Under the pieces are notes generated by a model. That model made no database searches and was not told where the DNA came from. It saw only the letters and a list, made by a program, of their open reading frames with translations. Positions 23,963 to 38,086 of a DNA stretch of 64,000 bases are shown piece by piece. This DNA is from Bolinopsis microptera (lineage: Eukaryota > Ctenophora > Tentaculata > Lobata > Bolinopsidae): contig NC_087082.1 of the NCBI RefSeq assembly GCF_026151205.1, positions 15,285,365 to 15,349,364 on the forward strand. Direction: 5' to 3'. The position numbers were made by a program, and so were the translations under genes. Numbering within the stretch: position 1 is the first letter of the stretch; every line of letters begins with the position of its first letter.

Positions 23963-26580
23963 TACACAAGGGCTGTACACTACGTAAAGGTACAGTAGAC
24001 CTAGAGACACAGACTTGAATAGAGTATATAATATATAATATTTTACTCTATTGAAGTTTGTCTCTTTAGGTCTACTACAGCTTAATAATATATACATATT
24101 ACATAGTATATATGCATATATAGAGTTAATATAATAGATTAAAATACCTTTCATCACAGCGTCTGGAGTCAATATAAACACGCACTAACTCGACAATCAG
24201 GCGTAAAGCAGAAGGCTGATAATAACAATAATAGAGTGACATGTCAATCACTGGGACCATGTGATGTAAACTGTAAAAACTGTTAACTCGAACAAGTTTA
24301 AAGAAAACCTTGTCTAGTGTGAGGTTAAATTATGTTCGATTTAGACCGAATATATTCAATAAACAGTAAACACCCAAATATATTTGCAGACATGACATGG
24401 TCTAAGTTATTAGGAGAATTACTAGACGAGCGGATTATGAGAAATATTTACACTATTCAGTATTCACAGCCATTAACACTCCAAAACTTGACTAAAGAGT
24501 AAAAGTTTCAGTGTTTTAACATATTCTCACATTGACATATTCACAGTGTTGGCGGTTAAAGTGATTCTTCACTGTGCAAAACTTGACATCTTATTCCTAC
24601 TGAAATGTAACACTGTAGATAATTAGGCACATGACGAAGGAACTTTAAAACTTTAAAATAAATTAACAAGATTGTGATGTTATATCGGAAATGTGAAATG
24701 TGAGTATATCGCACTGTAAGTAAAACACTCCAATTTCAGAGAAATGTTCGGTAATTGACCGAGCTTCCAGACATAGTACATGGTACATGCTTTGTGATTT
24801 TACATAATTGAAGAATGTACTTTAATGTATGAAAACTTCCTACCCTTGTTGTGAAACATTGTACTTCTACAACTGCGAGTTAGTAATGAATCACCAGCAC
24901 ATGACGCGGAACAATTTTAAAACTTTAACAGAACGTAACGAGAATATAATAACACATAACAAAATTGTGATGAACCGGCGAAGCAAATGAGAGTTTCTAC
25001 TGTAAGAGAAATACTCGTATTTCAGCAGCCTGGTTGGATAATGACTAGGTAAGCTTTAAAATATTGTAATTGTATAGCCACATTCTTTGTCCACTTCAAT
25101 TGAATGTTGAAACTTGATGTTAAATTTGAATCTTCAAAGTTTCCTGATCCCTTACAATGAAACATGAACAGTTAATTTAATACTGCAGTCACATTTTTAA
25201 CACGGTGCGAGGATAAATACTCTCTAGAAGCACGAACTGTTAACTACAATTCTGCGGTATTTGAAGCGAAGCCAGAAAATAAGCCGATGGAACCAAGTGT
25301 CATGCGGCTATGTCTTTTAACGCGCAAAAAGATATCATTTAGAAACCCTAGAAACATAGCAAGATGAGAAGTATCAGGTACCATGAAACGCAAGTCAAAC
25401 TGAAACAAAGTGAAACAAACTGAAACAACTATAACTAGAGTATATCAGAATGAAAAATTTAACCCTGAATCATTCGGCTAAATCTTAAAACCCCTATAAG
25501 AGAAGAATTTAGAAACCTTGCTTAGTAATAGCAAGTTGCAGGTACCATGAAACGTGAGACATCCTAAACAAACGGAGACCAACTCAGACACACAAAGCCA
25601 AAGAGAAACAAAGAGAAACAAGCTGACACAGCTGGAAGATCTGGAGGAGAATGTAAACCAGCTGATCAGTTGTGATTATACAATATTCCCTGCAGCTGGC
25701 AGCAGCTAATGGCATAGATCCAGCTATAGTGCAGTAATTAGGGGAGTGTACCACCGGATGATGATATTTTCTGTACTGAAGCTAGAGTGTAGAGTAGTGA
25801 GTGTAGAGTAGATAATATACAATACACTGGCAAGTGTGTGGCCTTGGTTACTACACTGTCTTCTAGACTGTTGTTTAATACACCAGAGAGCTTTACTTGG
25901 CTGAGTGACAATAATATAGTGTACTCTTCAGAGGACAAATTAGATTATATTTTATATAATAGGGAATACAAAAAGTGCAGTGGGTCTTGTTTATAAACAA
26001 ATCCTAGTGTGTACTTTGTATGCAAACAATAAAGCAGAAACCCGTGGTGCCGTGGTGGTTATAACACGGACCGTTTACAGAAGACCCAATAATATGGACT
26101 TTGAGGACATCATGAAGACCTAAAGGGCCACCCAGGACTTTGTGGAAGAGCTGGACCGCTTTTAATAGTCAGCTCAGCTGACATTCGAGGCAATTTGACC
26201 AGAAAAGTCTTCACGATACTATGTATAACACACTGTTAAGTGTTACCAATTGGAAACACTAACTACAATTTGAAGAATGGAGTTTCTACGAAAGAGAATT
26301 GCACGTATAAAGTATATACCCGCACTTATTGTAAACACTACACTTTACCCGCACAGCACATACTACTTCCTTGTTTCCTTGGGCCCGGGTAAGTTTTATT
26401 CTGGGTAAAGTTTGAAGCCATTTTGTTGAGGTGACCAAAAACCGTGCCAAAAATACTTTGTTAAACTACTCAACAATAAGTTAAATACCTTACCTTAATA
26501 TACTTAATACTGACCACATATAACGGAAGACAACATGGCTGAGTAATAATGACCAGCAAGCTGACAGACACACCCATTCA

Positions 26581-26710
26581 CCCAAGAAGCACAAAGCACT
26601 CACTAAATAACTGAAGTAACACTAATATTAGTTTTCTCAAGCACACCCAAGAAGCACAAAGCACTCACTAAATAACAGAAGTAACACTAATATTAGTTTT
26701 CTCAAGCACA
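26581..26710. repeat. 65-bp tandem duplication
   Basis: CCCAAGAAGCACAAAGCACT and the following bases recur at 26581 and 26646 with one substitution: a very recent two-copy duplication. Confidence 0.9.
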
Positions 26711-26959
26711 CGCACACACTACTCGGAGAGCAGCTGAAAGAACTATAATGTATTATAATATAATATACGAGCTGAAGAGTATAACTGTCAGCTCCTTCTC
26801 TGTTAAGAAGAAGAAGAAGAAGCACAATGTGTACAATAGTCACTGTACACTCTCGCACGTAATTACACTAGCTGGTACATTCCATCAAGCAACTGGAGTT
26901 TGAGGTGGCCTCGAAATATGTAATTTGTATGGGGAATATTGTCTCTATCATGTGGACGA

Positions 26960-27625
26960 TGTGGGGGAAATATTGTCTATTTTACTGGAGTTAGGTTAGC
27001 AGGGAGGGGTATATTGTCTATTTTAATGGAGCTAGGTTAGCAGGGAGGGGAATATTGTCTATTTTACTGGAGCTAGGTTAGCAGGGAGGGTAATATTGTC
27101 TATTTTACTGGAGCTAGGTTAGCAGGGAGGGATATATTGTCTATTTTACTGGAGCTAGGTTAGCAGGGAGGGGTATATTGTCTATTTTACTGGAGCTAGG
27201 TTAGCAGGGAGGGGTATATTGTCTATTTTACTGGAGCTAGGTTAGCAGGGAGGGTAATATTGTCTATTTTACTGGAGCTAGGTTAGCAGGGAGGGGTATA
27301 TTGTCTATTTTACTGGAGTTAGGTTAGCAGGGAGGGGTATATTGTCTATTTTACTGGAGCTAGGTTAGCAGGGAGGGGTATATTGTCTATTTTACTGGAG
27401 CTAGGTTAGCAGGGAGGGGAATATTGTCTATTTTACTGGAGCTAGGTTAGCAGGGAGGGGAATATTGTCTATTTTACTGGAGCTAGGTTAGCAGGGAGGG
27501 GTATATTGTCTATTTTACTGGAGCTAGGTTAGCAGGGAGGGGTATATTGTCTATTTTACTGGAGCTAGGTTAGCAGGGAGGGGTATATTGTCTATTTTAC
27601 TGGAGTTAGGTTAGCAGGGAGGGGA
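26960..27625. repeat. 41-bp minisatellite, about 16 copies
   Basis: The unit contains TATTGTCTATTTTACTGGAG then CTAGGTTAGCAGGGAGGGG. Variants are limited to GGGTA/GGTAA/GGGAA and GAGC/GAGT. Confidence 0.9.
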
Positions 27626-28857
27626 AAACCAAACAAAAAATCGAACGCAACGACCACTCGGCAAGAAAGGCTTATTCAGAGAAAAACACTGGAATTTGAC
27701 GACCAAAGCAACGCAAAATGAAAAATGTGATGACAATTCGGACAAAGTAATATCAAGCACAGCAAACTGAAAGTTAAAAAGAACATAATCTAGTCATAAT
27801 TCAACTGTCACCAAAGAAAAGGAGCAAAGAAGTAAGTATGTTATTCAGTAACGTACGTATTACATCATGATCCACGCAATCCTGGCCTAGCCACTCCTCT
27901 CTACTCACCAATCAGTGACGTAATACAAAACAGATTCTCCCCCTCACGGACCCTCTCTCTCTCTCTCCCTCAACCTGGATACAAACTCAAAACTCCTTTT
28001 CGAACCGAAGGCGGCAGAGTATCATGTATCACTAGTAACCGTATTAGTCCACCTATGTAATAAAGCTCCAGCTGCAGATCGATCATCCAATCAGCAGACA
28101 GGAGCGAAGTTAAGCAGCCAATAAGGTGCGCGCATTTAAGTCACGTGATGGGGGAGAGAGCAGATGTGGATCATTTACTAGCCAGGTCATGTGGTTGTGC
28201 TAGTGTGGGGGCCGTGGGGAGGCGGTGTAGAAAGGGACTAGAAAACGTTACTCTTTCCGGTCTCCGGGGTTGTAATATGTAGCTTGTTTGACAGGGAGTA
28301 CTTGTGTAACAAGGCCAAAAACAGGATATTACACGAATCTGGAGTAAGTAAAACTCAGAAGCAGAACAAATCTCATTAAACTCACATTCTCTCTCTCTCT
28401 CACATTTCACTTTATCAAATTACAATGAGATCACGGACAAATCACAAGATTGGCTAACACTACCAACTGCTACCCTGAAACTAAACATTCAGTTGTTAAC
28501 TCACATGACAACTAACATAATGTCGAGAACGGGAGTTAGCGACTGTCGGGAAATATTCAGCCGTTTGCTGGGATTGCTTACAAACTATACTGCTCGCAAA
28601 CAATTTGGATAAACGGTTATGATCGATATTCGATAATGATGGGCTACACACGCAACATCAAATTCAAAACAAACACGGAGAAACTCTAGACACTGGTAAT
28701 ACTGGTTACAACATTCCTGCTGCACACACTGGAGCTAATTAATTTACACAGGGGGGCTAATCTACACAGGGGGCTAATCGTTTTCAAATTATACGCCTGA
28801 AGATCAAAAGCACTGCAGTACATAACAGGACCCCTTAAGATCACATGCACAATAGTA

Positions 28858-28960
28858 TCTACACTGTAAGATCTACACTGTAGGATCTACACTGTAGGAT
28901 CTGCACTGTAGGATTTACACTGAAGGATCTACACTGCATAGGACTAGGATCGACACTGTA
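28858..28960. repeat. 15-bp GGATCTACACTGTA repeat
   Basis: About seven degenerate copies of AGGATCTACACTGT. Confidence 0.75.
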
Positions 28961-29029
28961 GAATGTACACGACCCTCAAGGCTTCACTCTGCAACCAAAC
29001 CCTCGCACCACACAATGATTGTTGTCGAG

Positions 29030-29065
29030 AGACTATATAAAGCTTTTACCAATACAATCAGCTCT
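29030..29065 (+). promoter_or_regulatory. Candidate TATA box
   Basis: CTATATAAAGC matches a strong TATA element, with a TCAGCTCTG initiator-like motif about 25-30 bp downstream. No gene was identified downstream, so this is motif evidence only. Confidence 0.2.
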
Positions 29066-31412
29066 GTCGGGGGCAGCACAGCACACTACAGCACACTGCA
29101 AGTAACACAGCAGAGTGAAGTACTGGTAATATAATGTCACGTGGTGTGTTTCTCAAATCCAATATGTGATCCAGGGGTGAACGTGGCGATGCAGGGTTGT
29201 CAGGGAAACCGGTAATTTCACTATTATACCACATGGATTAACAGACTATATTTACCTCTGTAACTGCAAAGGAACTGAACTTATTTAAAAGAGTTGTAGA
29301 GTGTACACCAATACAACATCAACGCGAGCCATAAATCGGTTGTTTCAGTAGACAAGAAAGCTTTAGCTTGAATACTATAGAAACGCCGATTTGGCACCCA
29401 AACAGTGCAGTTTACATTCCATTTGTGGTTTCAGCACTGACCTGGTTTAACAACACGAGGTTCTGTTTAAACAGAATCTCAATTATTTAGACGAATATGA
29501 AACTAATATCATCAAATTGTTTATCGCTAAGCGGAGAAGATAAGCAATCAGAAGATATCAGGATCACATCCGCTACAATGACCAATCAAAATGCACAGCA
29601 CTAGTCACAGAGCAGAGAGAAATACAGAAAGATATAGAGTAAAGACACAGAGCGAGAGCATGAGTGGCGTAACGAAGCGAGAGCTCGAACAACTGTTTAC
29701 AAATTCCACGAATTAATTGAGAACAGCGTAAGATATACCCCGCAAGAATGCGCAAATATCAAGATATATAACTCTGAAGTATTTAGAGAGTAAACGAGTT
29801 TGGTAAATAGTAAATATGTATTCTAGAATCTGATACCACTGCTTAACAACGGTATTGATACTCTCAGAAATGGTTGATTGACAGAGACAAGGGTATTGAT
29901 TTCTCCCCCTTAAAAATACATTAACTTGAGTGTGCTAGAGGATAGGTCCCTAAGTAAATATCAGCCGAGCCGGAGAACTCAGGGACCTGTAATATAACAT
30001 GAGGTATGTGTCTAATTACATCCTGCCTGGGCCCTGGTTTGTTACACGCTGTAAGGTGCGGAACTCAGACAAAAGTAAATATTATCTTGTGAATAACCAA
30101 CTATAAACCACACGGTGTCTACCACTCAGTGGCACCAGTGTCAAGTTGTGGTACCAGTGTCAAGTTGAGCCTGCCCGCGGAACATGAACTATGGATATTC
30201 TAGAGTTTTAGCAGATGTTCTCCCCCGAGCGGTTCTTGCTACAAAATCTTGCGTAATAATCCAGTAAATCACTTATCAAATTACTTAATAATCATGGTAG
30301 ATAAATTTTAATAAGTTGATATTTGTAAATATTCGTTTGAAAGTTTAGAATACTTCCTCAAATCAAAAACTTCGTCATTTCTCAACAAAACTGTTCGACG
30401 GAAACAGTAAAATCTGTAAGGCAATCCTTTTTACTTTTAAGGTTTGATTATAATACTTTATGCATCATCATTCAGCAACGCCGCTGATCTTGCACATTCT
30501 ATTGGTCACCCATTTCAAGACAAAACAACTACCAGTTACCAAGATTTGTTCGAGACATAGGTCACTACTAGCAACATTGAGTACCAGTAGTAACCAGTTA
30601 CCTAATGTACAGGTTACCTAGGTAACTAGCTTCCTCTAGCGATTGTACCGAACACTAGAGTTAGTAGAGATCATTTAAAAGGAAGTGGTAGAAACTGAGA
30701 CAGCGATCAGGTTATAGAAATATCAGTTTAACAGATCAGTTTTGTGTAGGGACGAGGGATAAGAAAATGTCACGTGACTGAATATGTAAGGTACTGAACT
30801 TCCTTAGCCTCTAGCGTCTTGTATATGAACTTAGCATCGTTTATTCCGTTACGTCATTGCAGAGGTTATTAAAGTATTAAATCATTCAGTGGTGTAATTT
30901 CCAGAATAAACAGCATGCTTTAGCCAAATAAGCAAGTGACAACAGGTTTGAAAACGGCCAACTTCAGGTCGTAATTACTAAGTATGCGTCAAACCAGGAC
31001 GCAAACCGAACTCAATCTACCTAAACTAAAACTCTAAGTAAACTACTTACACTAAACCTACAGCAAACTTCACAACCCTGTTTGTCAAGACGTGTCAACA
31101 CACTGATCACAATACCTAACTTCTAGAACTTCCCACTGAACAAAGAAAGCAGCGTACGTAACCAGGTTAGCCCCCAGGTACCCCTCGTCCCCCTCGTCCC
31201 GCCCTACATTTGAATAAGCCGGATAACAATAACTATAGCTCATTAGTCACCTACGTATAACACAGATATAATAACACATCAGATACTACACGTAGTAATT
31301 CTACACAAACACTGAGGGGAGAGTGAGAGAGGACGCTATAAACTGAGGGCCCCTGGACGGTAATTGAATGTATACAGACGCGGGATCGCGTGAGTAATCA
31401 CACACACTCGTG

Positions 31413-31420
31413 TGACGTCA
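31413..31420. promoter_or_regulatory. Perfect CRE palindrome
   Basis: TGACGTCA, the full-length CREB/ATF site, sits in an otherwise unannotated interval with TGAGTAATCA about 20 bp upstream. Confidence 0.3.
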
Positions 31421-31940
31421 TCGCACCTACATTACTCATTATGTAAGGGACCGCGTAATGATCCATTACATACTTATCATTACACCGGGGGTTAGGATCA
31501 GAGACAAAGAAGTGTGCAAAGGAGTGTGCACCCTGCGGTTTGTCTTGTAATTATGTCATCAGTTACACTGTACACACACTACTGACTATACTCATGACTC
31601 ATCGGCTTATACACAACGCAGGTGCTTCAATCCATGCTTATTGCTTACAAGACCCTTATATATAACCGAGAGCCCAGTAACTGGGCCGTGATTATCCGTT
31701 TTATCGGGTAATAACTTTCTTTTTTCCATGAAAATTAAGTTAATCATATCAAAATCTCCTGCTTTGTAAGTCGTATAATAAATTTAATTATCGCATTGTT
31801 CTTTACCCTTATTCAATGATTCATTCTAATGATATCAGCGACAGACTCTCATTTCGTCCCCAGTAATCAATCATATCAGCAAGAGGCCCAGAACTAAAAC
31901 AAATTAATGAGATCAGCCATCAGGGTCGTCTTGGACTGGA

Positions 31941-32100
31941 GAGTGGCATTCTTCGGCTATTTTCTGCAGGTTTTAGGCAGCAGTTAGGGGTGTAGAGTGG
32001 CATTCTTCGGCTATTTTCTGCAGGTTTTAGGCAGCAGTTAGGGGTGTAGAGTGGCATTCTTCGGCTATTTTCTGCAGGTTGTAGGCAGCAGTTAGGGCTG
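31941..32100. repeat. 54-bp tandem triplicate
   Basis: GAGTGGCATTCTTCGGC starts at 31941, 31995 and 32049. It is followed by a short TAGAGTG run (TGTAGAGTGTAGAGTGTAG). Confidence 0.85.
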
Positions 32101-34209
32101 TAGAGTGTAGAGTGTAGAGTGTAGGACTAGGTTAATAGGGTAACTAGGAAGGTTAACTTTTTAGTGCTTATAGGGCCAAATGGGGCCATTTTCACAATTA
32201 CATCTAATATAAGTCAATACAACATTCAAATGGCAAAATTTACACTTTGTCAAAACTGGATGGTATATCAAGCTGTTGGAACCACTGGGAGTGCGTCAAA
32301 AGTATTGCATTGGTGATCCCACTTGCAAATTGGGACAGCCCCACCCAATGCAACGTTGAAATTAGTCGCTGCAGCGTCAGCGGTTGAAGACTCTTGAGTC
32401 TGGTGATCGATATTATCTTCTTGGCGTTTACTGCTATTATCTTCTTGGCGTTTACTGCTTCAGCTTTTAACTGTTACATATGGCACCAACCAGGTATCAA
32501 CCTAGTGTTCTCAATGCACTCCTCCGAAACAATCAACCATAATTGGTACCAGTATCTTTATACCAGAGCATTGTTTTAAAAGTCCACGTGCTCAACAATT
32601 TCACAACAACTCGAAAACAAGCGAACGTTGATTGAGCAACTATTACGACATATTGGTGTACCAACCCTTACGAACTTTATGAGGTCAGTAATAAAATTCA
32701 TTGATTCATTCACGACGATATTTCATTTTCATCAGCCGATCAGTGTCGAGCTTTTTATTAATATAAGATTACGAATTTGTCGCCGTAATAGAACTCGCCA
32801 TATCTCTGATAGAACAAGTAATTTCTAGCGATAAATATTAGAACAATAAAATCAGTCACAATCAGTCAGTGACTCTGTAAAGAGCCGTATATACGACTTT
32901 ACCATCACTCAGAAAACGAATGATAGCTAAGAATGTACGAAAACACGTAAAAAGCACAAAAGAAGCACGAAAGAAGCACGACAACACACTAAAGCCCGCA
33001 AAAAGAGAGCTCACCTGAGAGCGAGAGAGAGATAGAAATGAGTATTATATATGTGTAACCTGACCTAAGTAACTGAAGTGCTGACCAGAATGAGGTCACC
33101 GTGCAGCTATGACATTGTCCGATGTACCATTAATATATGTTGTGTGTATAGCATGCACGTTATATAAGTCATCAACTTTGTGTTCTGCTCACTAAATGTA
33201 TTATTATCAGGAGACAGGAGTGCTGAGGAGTGGTCAGAAAGTGGGATAGACAACTAATTAGGCAGCAAGCAGACTTGCTTCTGGTTTATATTTAAACAAT
33301 GATCACGTGCTCGATCGTGGCGCCATCCTGGTTATGTCTTATCTACTTCATCCTGGTTATGTCTTATCTACTTCATCGCCATATTCGTGACAACATGAAT
33401 CTAGTGCAGCTGTTGTATTGGCACGGGTTGCTGTTATGTCGCTTATGATAACCATAACACCATTAATTGCAACATATGAAATAGTGTGGTAATACATTTG
33501 TAATTCATAATTCCTAACTCTTACCAGTGGCCATGGTAAATAACAAATCTCATCATTAATTGGAATTAACATATTAGCACCAATAAACTATAAAACTTTA
33601 AAACTAATAAATAATGACTAAATAATAATAAGCTATAAAACTAAAGCTGTCCTCTACATTCTGAATATTCTCAAGAGAACTTCAACTATACTGACTGGTT
33701 TAACAAATATAACATATCAGCTCCACTATGCACGAATACAAGGTTTAACTAATGAGAAATAAGTAGTGATTAGCTACAGAAAGCAGTATGCTGTAATTGT
33801 AAGGGGAGGCAGTCAGCTGTAACATACACAGACTATAAAATGTCGCGGAAATTTTGAATAGTTTAGGAAACTGAAACTTTATTTCAAAATGGTAATTACA
33901 TAGTTGCTAGTTTGTACGAAATTAAATCGTGCGGAGGAACTTAAAGCTTTAAAGGTGCAAACAAACGATCATGACGATCGTTGTTATTTTTCATCACAGT
34001 GGTACTGCTATAGCAAGCACGTCTGTCGCGTCAGCAATATATTTTTTACGTAGACTCATCAGAAGTCGTTCAAAAGGTTTATGTTTAGTTCAACATGAAC
34101 ATTTTCTAATTCAATGTTAAAGATGACAGGAATAAATAAAACATAGCTATATATGGAGATTTTTACGAAATTTGCACAAATAACGCACCAGCACTGTTAG
34201 CGTTTATAT

Positions 34210-34315
34210 ACTATACAAAATTTACCTGGGGACCTCAGGCTATCATGTTCATAAACATAGCGATTAGAGATTAGGCGGAATGACAGGCTGAGCGCGGCCC
34301 AGTAATACAAAATTC
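34210..34315 (-). repeat. Dispersed short element, copy A
   Basis: On the minus strand it reads ACTGGGCCGCGCTCAGCCTG, TCATTCCGCC, then GATAGCCTGAGGTCCCCAGG. The same modules occur at 37375-37465 and 49094-49160 on the plus strand. Non-coding, with a hyphenated palindrome CTGRGGTCCCCAG. Confidence 0.7.
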
Positions 34316-36221
34316 GATTAAAAACCCTCTCGATTGTACTCTATAAGTATATAGATGTAAAATCATAAAAGATACAGCTCTCTTGGACCACGGAATAACA
34401 AGCCCAGCGCCGCAGAGCAAGGACCACAGATAAAACTGTAATTAAACAAGAATTGCGCCGGTTAGCGGACGCTAGATTTCCATCAACCGTAGTGATTGCT
34501 ATGCCTTTCAAAATTTAAAATTAAAATTAACGATCGCGATAGTTTCATGTTGGTCAAAATATTAAATAATGGTTCTTTGTTTACCATTCTTGGGGCGCTA
34601 CGGAACACAAAATGGAAGGGTTTCCATTGTCAATTAGTCAAATTTAAAAAGTTTAATGACCGGACACCGTAGCCTGCGCCTGTGTGGTGATATGCAGTTA
34701 AAAGTCGTGAAATCCGTAGTAGGTAATGCAACTCATAATAACATTTATGGTCCATTTCGTATAACAAATCAAGCACTCACAACAAAACGAGAAGTTAGTA
34801 CGTTGTTCCGCATCATGATCAATGATCAAGTAAAGAAAAGCGTGAGCTACTTAACACATCCGGGAAATCGCTTGTAATCTAAATCAATTGGCGCCGCGCA
34901 ATCGAAAGTGTAATTCGATCAATCGTCAAATCGTACAAACGTATGCGGAGGGTAACCATGGCGACTACACCATAACTGCTCTGCGCGCAGAGAATATGCA
35001 TTAAAATAACGTATGCGGAGGGTTATGCATGTTTTCCTTTGTGACACGATTCATGACTCACGTGACACGAAAAAGCTACCTACCCACTATACCCATTCTC
35101 AAATCCTTCCACTTCTATACATCTATTGCCTTTTTAAAGAAAAAGACAGTTGATGTAAAAAATACCCCGTCATAATCAACACTTGATGACTCATCAAGTT
35201 TTAGTTAAGCGTTAAAAAAATTGATTTTTGACAAAATGACAAGAGCGACCGATTTCATTTTTGATTTCATTTTGCGTTTGGGTACGGTAACGGTAATTTA
35301 AACTGATATCATTTCCATTTGATTGAAAAAAGGAGACACTGGCGACGTGGTGCACTTTTATTTACCAAATTCTGGGTTTTGGTTTAAAATATGATAATAT
35401 CGAACCGATCTTCAAAACTAAAAGGCAAGTCTGGTAAGGATTTACGATCCATAATCTGACATTCTTCTTAATCTTTTGAAACGCAAGGTATTATTTTGCG
35501 TTGATTGCACTTCAAGTTCGCGTAATATTGATTTCGTTTATTTGTATCCTTTCGTAATAACAGGGATTGGTGAACTAAAGGCGGCTGACGGTTACGGTTT
35601 GCAGGGAGTGCTTCAGGGAAACTAAATTAAAATACAAACAGTTTCATTAGTTGATCAACCGCAACAGAACTATCATTTCATAAATTGAAAGAAGAAATTC
35701 GCCCGAAAGAAAAATAGGTTATCAGTGTAGAAATCAAAAAATGAATTTAACATGAACAAGAATTAAACATAATACAAGGAGAGAAGGGTGCGGTAATTAC
35801 TGTTTAAATGGTCTTGATCTTAATGGAACTGTTCCTGTAATATGGAACTTTAACCTGACCGATATGTGGGTATGACAACTTCAACTCGCTCGTCAAAAAG
35901 TGAGCGTCAGCAGCTTGATACGTACCTCAAGAGAAAAACAGCTTGCACAAAAGAACAGCCCCATCATGATAGTGTAACCTGTACCATGCTTGCTATATGC
36001 TAATGGAGAGTGGTCATGTGATGTGTTGACCCACTAATTCCTTTAATATTCTTCTCCTTCTCCTCCTTTTTCTCATGCTCATACTCACGTCTTACAGTCA
36101 AGTTGGACGAGGACGTGAATTAATGGCTACCCGCCTTCAATAGGGGCTGCATGTGAAAATGGTTATTGCTAGGTTTATGATATATTATCTGAACTGGTAC
36201 GTGGTTGTATTGTAATACCTA

Positions 36222-37293
36222 GTGACTCAGATCTGTACCTCAGATCTGTACCTCAGATCTGTACCTCAGATCTGTACCTCAGATCTGTACCTCAGATCTG
36301 TACCTCAGATCTGTACCTCAGATCTGTACCTCAGATCTGTACCTCAGATCTGTACCTCAGATCTGTACCTCAGATCTGTACCTCAGATCTGTACCTCAGA
36401 TCTGTACCTCAGATCTGTACCTCAGATCTGTACCTCAGATGTGTACATCAGATCTGTACCTCAGATCTGAGGTACAGATCTGTACCTCAGATCTGTACCC
36501 CAGATCTGTACCTCAGATAAGTACCTCAGATCTGTACCTCAGATGTGTACCTCAGATCTGTACCTCAGATCTGTACCTCAGATCTGTACCTCAGATCTGT
36601 ACCTCAGATATGTACCTCAGATCTGTACCTCAGATCTGTACCTCAGATCCGTACCTCAGATCTGTACCTCAGATCTGTACCTCAGATCTGTACCTCAGAT
36701 CTGTACCTCAGATCTGTACCTCAGATCTGTACCTCAGATCTGTACCTCAGATCTGTACCTCAGATCTGTACCTCAGATCTGTACCTCAGATCTGTACCTC
36801 AGATCTGTACCTCAGATCTGTACCTCAGATCTGAGCTGTACCTCAGATATGTACCTCAGATCTGTACCTCAGATATGTACCTCAGATCTGTACCTCAGAT
36901 CTGTACCTCAGATCTGTACCTCAGATCTGTACCTCAGATCTGTACCTCAGATCTGTACCTCAAATCTGTACCTCAGATCTGTACCTCAGATCTGTACCTC
37001 AGATCTGTACCTCAGATCTGTACCTCAGATCTGTACCTCAGATCTGTACCTCAGATCTGTACCTCAGATCTGTACCTCAGATCTGTACCTCAGATCTGTA
37101 CCTCAGATCTGTTCCTCAGATCTGTAACTCAGATATGTACCTCAGATCTGTACCTCAGATCTGTACCTCAGATCTGTACCTCAGAACTGTACCTCAGATA
37201 TATACCTCAGATCTGTACCTCAGATCTGTACCTCAGATCTGTACCTCAGATCTGTACCTCAGATCTGTACCTCAGATCTGTACCTCAGATCTG
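36222..37293. repeat. 13-bp minisatellite, about 82 copies
   Basis: The unit is CAGATCTGTACCT, containing the palindromes AGATCT and GTAC. A few units are mutated or inverted (GATCTGAGGTACAGATC near 36465-36485). All frames are open because no unit phase yields a stop; the long ORFs are artefacts. Confidence 0.95.
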
Positions 37294-37374
37294 TATACTG
37301 TCAAAGAACTGTTTTAGAAATGGTAGATTGAAGGATATTTGGCAATATACAACCACACCTTGCTATGTTCTATT

Positions 37375-37465
37375 TTACTGGGCCGCGCTCAGCCTGTCAT
37401 TCCGCCAATGAACATAATAGCCTGGGGTCCTCAGGTAAGTTCTATTCATATTTTATACTTATAGA
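37375..37465 (+). repeat. Dispersed short element, copy B
   Basis: Contains ACTGGGCCGCGCTCAGCCTG, TCATTCCGCC and TAGCCTGGGGTCCTCAGG. See copy A (34210-34315). Confidence 0.7.
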
Positions 37466-37992
37466 TCGTGAAAGTCAACACTGAGGTTTAAACTGAAACT
37501 AAGTGACATTATAATAGTTACGTGCAAAAGTAATGCAAATGGTTGCTCGTTGTATAATTGCTATTTCTGACAAACTTACTGTTGTGAAAATCGACTATCG
37601 AGATATTGCTATTATTGACTATTTGATCAAGCCTATTTAATATTTGTTGGACTCATTAATAGGAAAAATTACTTAGCAAATCACTCGGCTAATTACTTAG
37701 CAAATTATTTAGCAAAGCAGTTCAAGTCGACATGTTTTAAGACAAACTGATAAATAAAATTTAGAAATTAAACTGAACACTTTTGTAGTTGAGTGTTACT
37801 GTTACATTCAAAAAATGAGTCTCCAATAAATTCTTTTAAAGTTTTTCAACCGTACTTTATTTGGACAAATTTTGATTTCCCTAATATATTTATAACTCTT
37901 TATAAAATTCCAATCAAATCTCCAACATGAACATGATTTGATGACCACGTTGTACAGCTCTTAAAGTCAACGAATCTTGTTAACAGACTGAG

Positions 37993-38086
37993 CACGTGCA
38001 CTTTGACCACGTGTACAGCTTAACCAGTAACTGCACGTGCATTTTTACCACGTGTTCTCAACCAAGACTCTCGGACGTGGCACGTG
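37993..38086. promoter_or_regulatory. Cluster of five CACGTG E-boxes
   Basis: Perfect CACGTG hexamers occur at 37993, 38008, 38034, 38049 and 38081. Such density is far above chance for AT-rich DNA. CACGTG is bound by bHLH-zip factors (Myc/Max, USF, MITF/TFE). No adjacent gene was found to assign it to. Confidence 0.5.

Larger units (their letters stand above)
22850..26570. other. No gene seen; small repeats
   Basis: It contains two minisatellites (23185-23305 and 23816-23962) and a diverged duplicated segment near 24600-25020 (ACATGACG, then GGAAC and TTTAAAACTTTAA, twice). A second diverged duplicate lies near 25290-25560 (GGTACCATGAAACG twice). A fragment at 26098-26165 reads MDFEDIMKT, stop, ATQDFVEELDRF, possibly a decayed coding remnant. 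No supported exon. Confidence 0.45.
27626..36220. other. Gene-poor interval; scattered promoter-like motifs
   Basis: No supported coding exon. It contains a CT-rich run (27953-27970), CCAAT-type boxes near 28088-28120, a TATATAAAG box at about 29034, a perfect CRE (TGACGTCA, 31413-31420) with an AP-1-like TGAGTAATCA nearby, a 15-bp repeat (28858-28960) and a 54-bp triplicate (31941-32100). One copy of the three-copy dispersed element lies at 34210-34315. Transcription units here cannot be excluded. Confidence 0.4.

Noticed and set aside
26637-26858. Minus-strand ORF starting with a Leu-rich, signal-peptide-like segment
   Set aside because: It begins at GTG, has no upstream ATG before a stop, and its CTT repeat explains the Leu run.
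36222-37411. Several long overlapping ORFs (up to 288 aa) rich in YLRSVPQICTSD
   Set aside because: They arise from the 13-bp CAGATCTGTACCT array, in which no frame contains a stop; all three plus frames are open, so this is not a gene.
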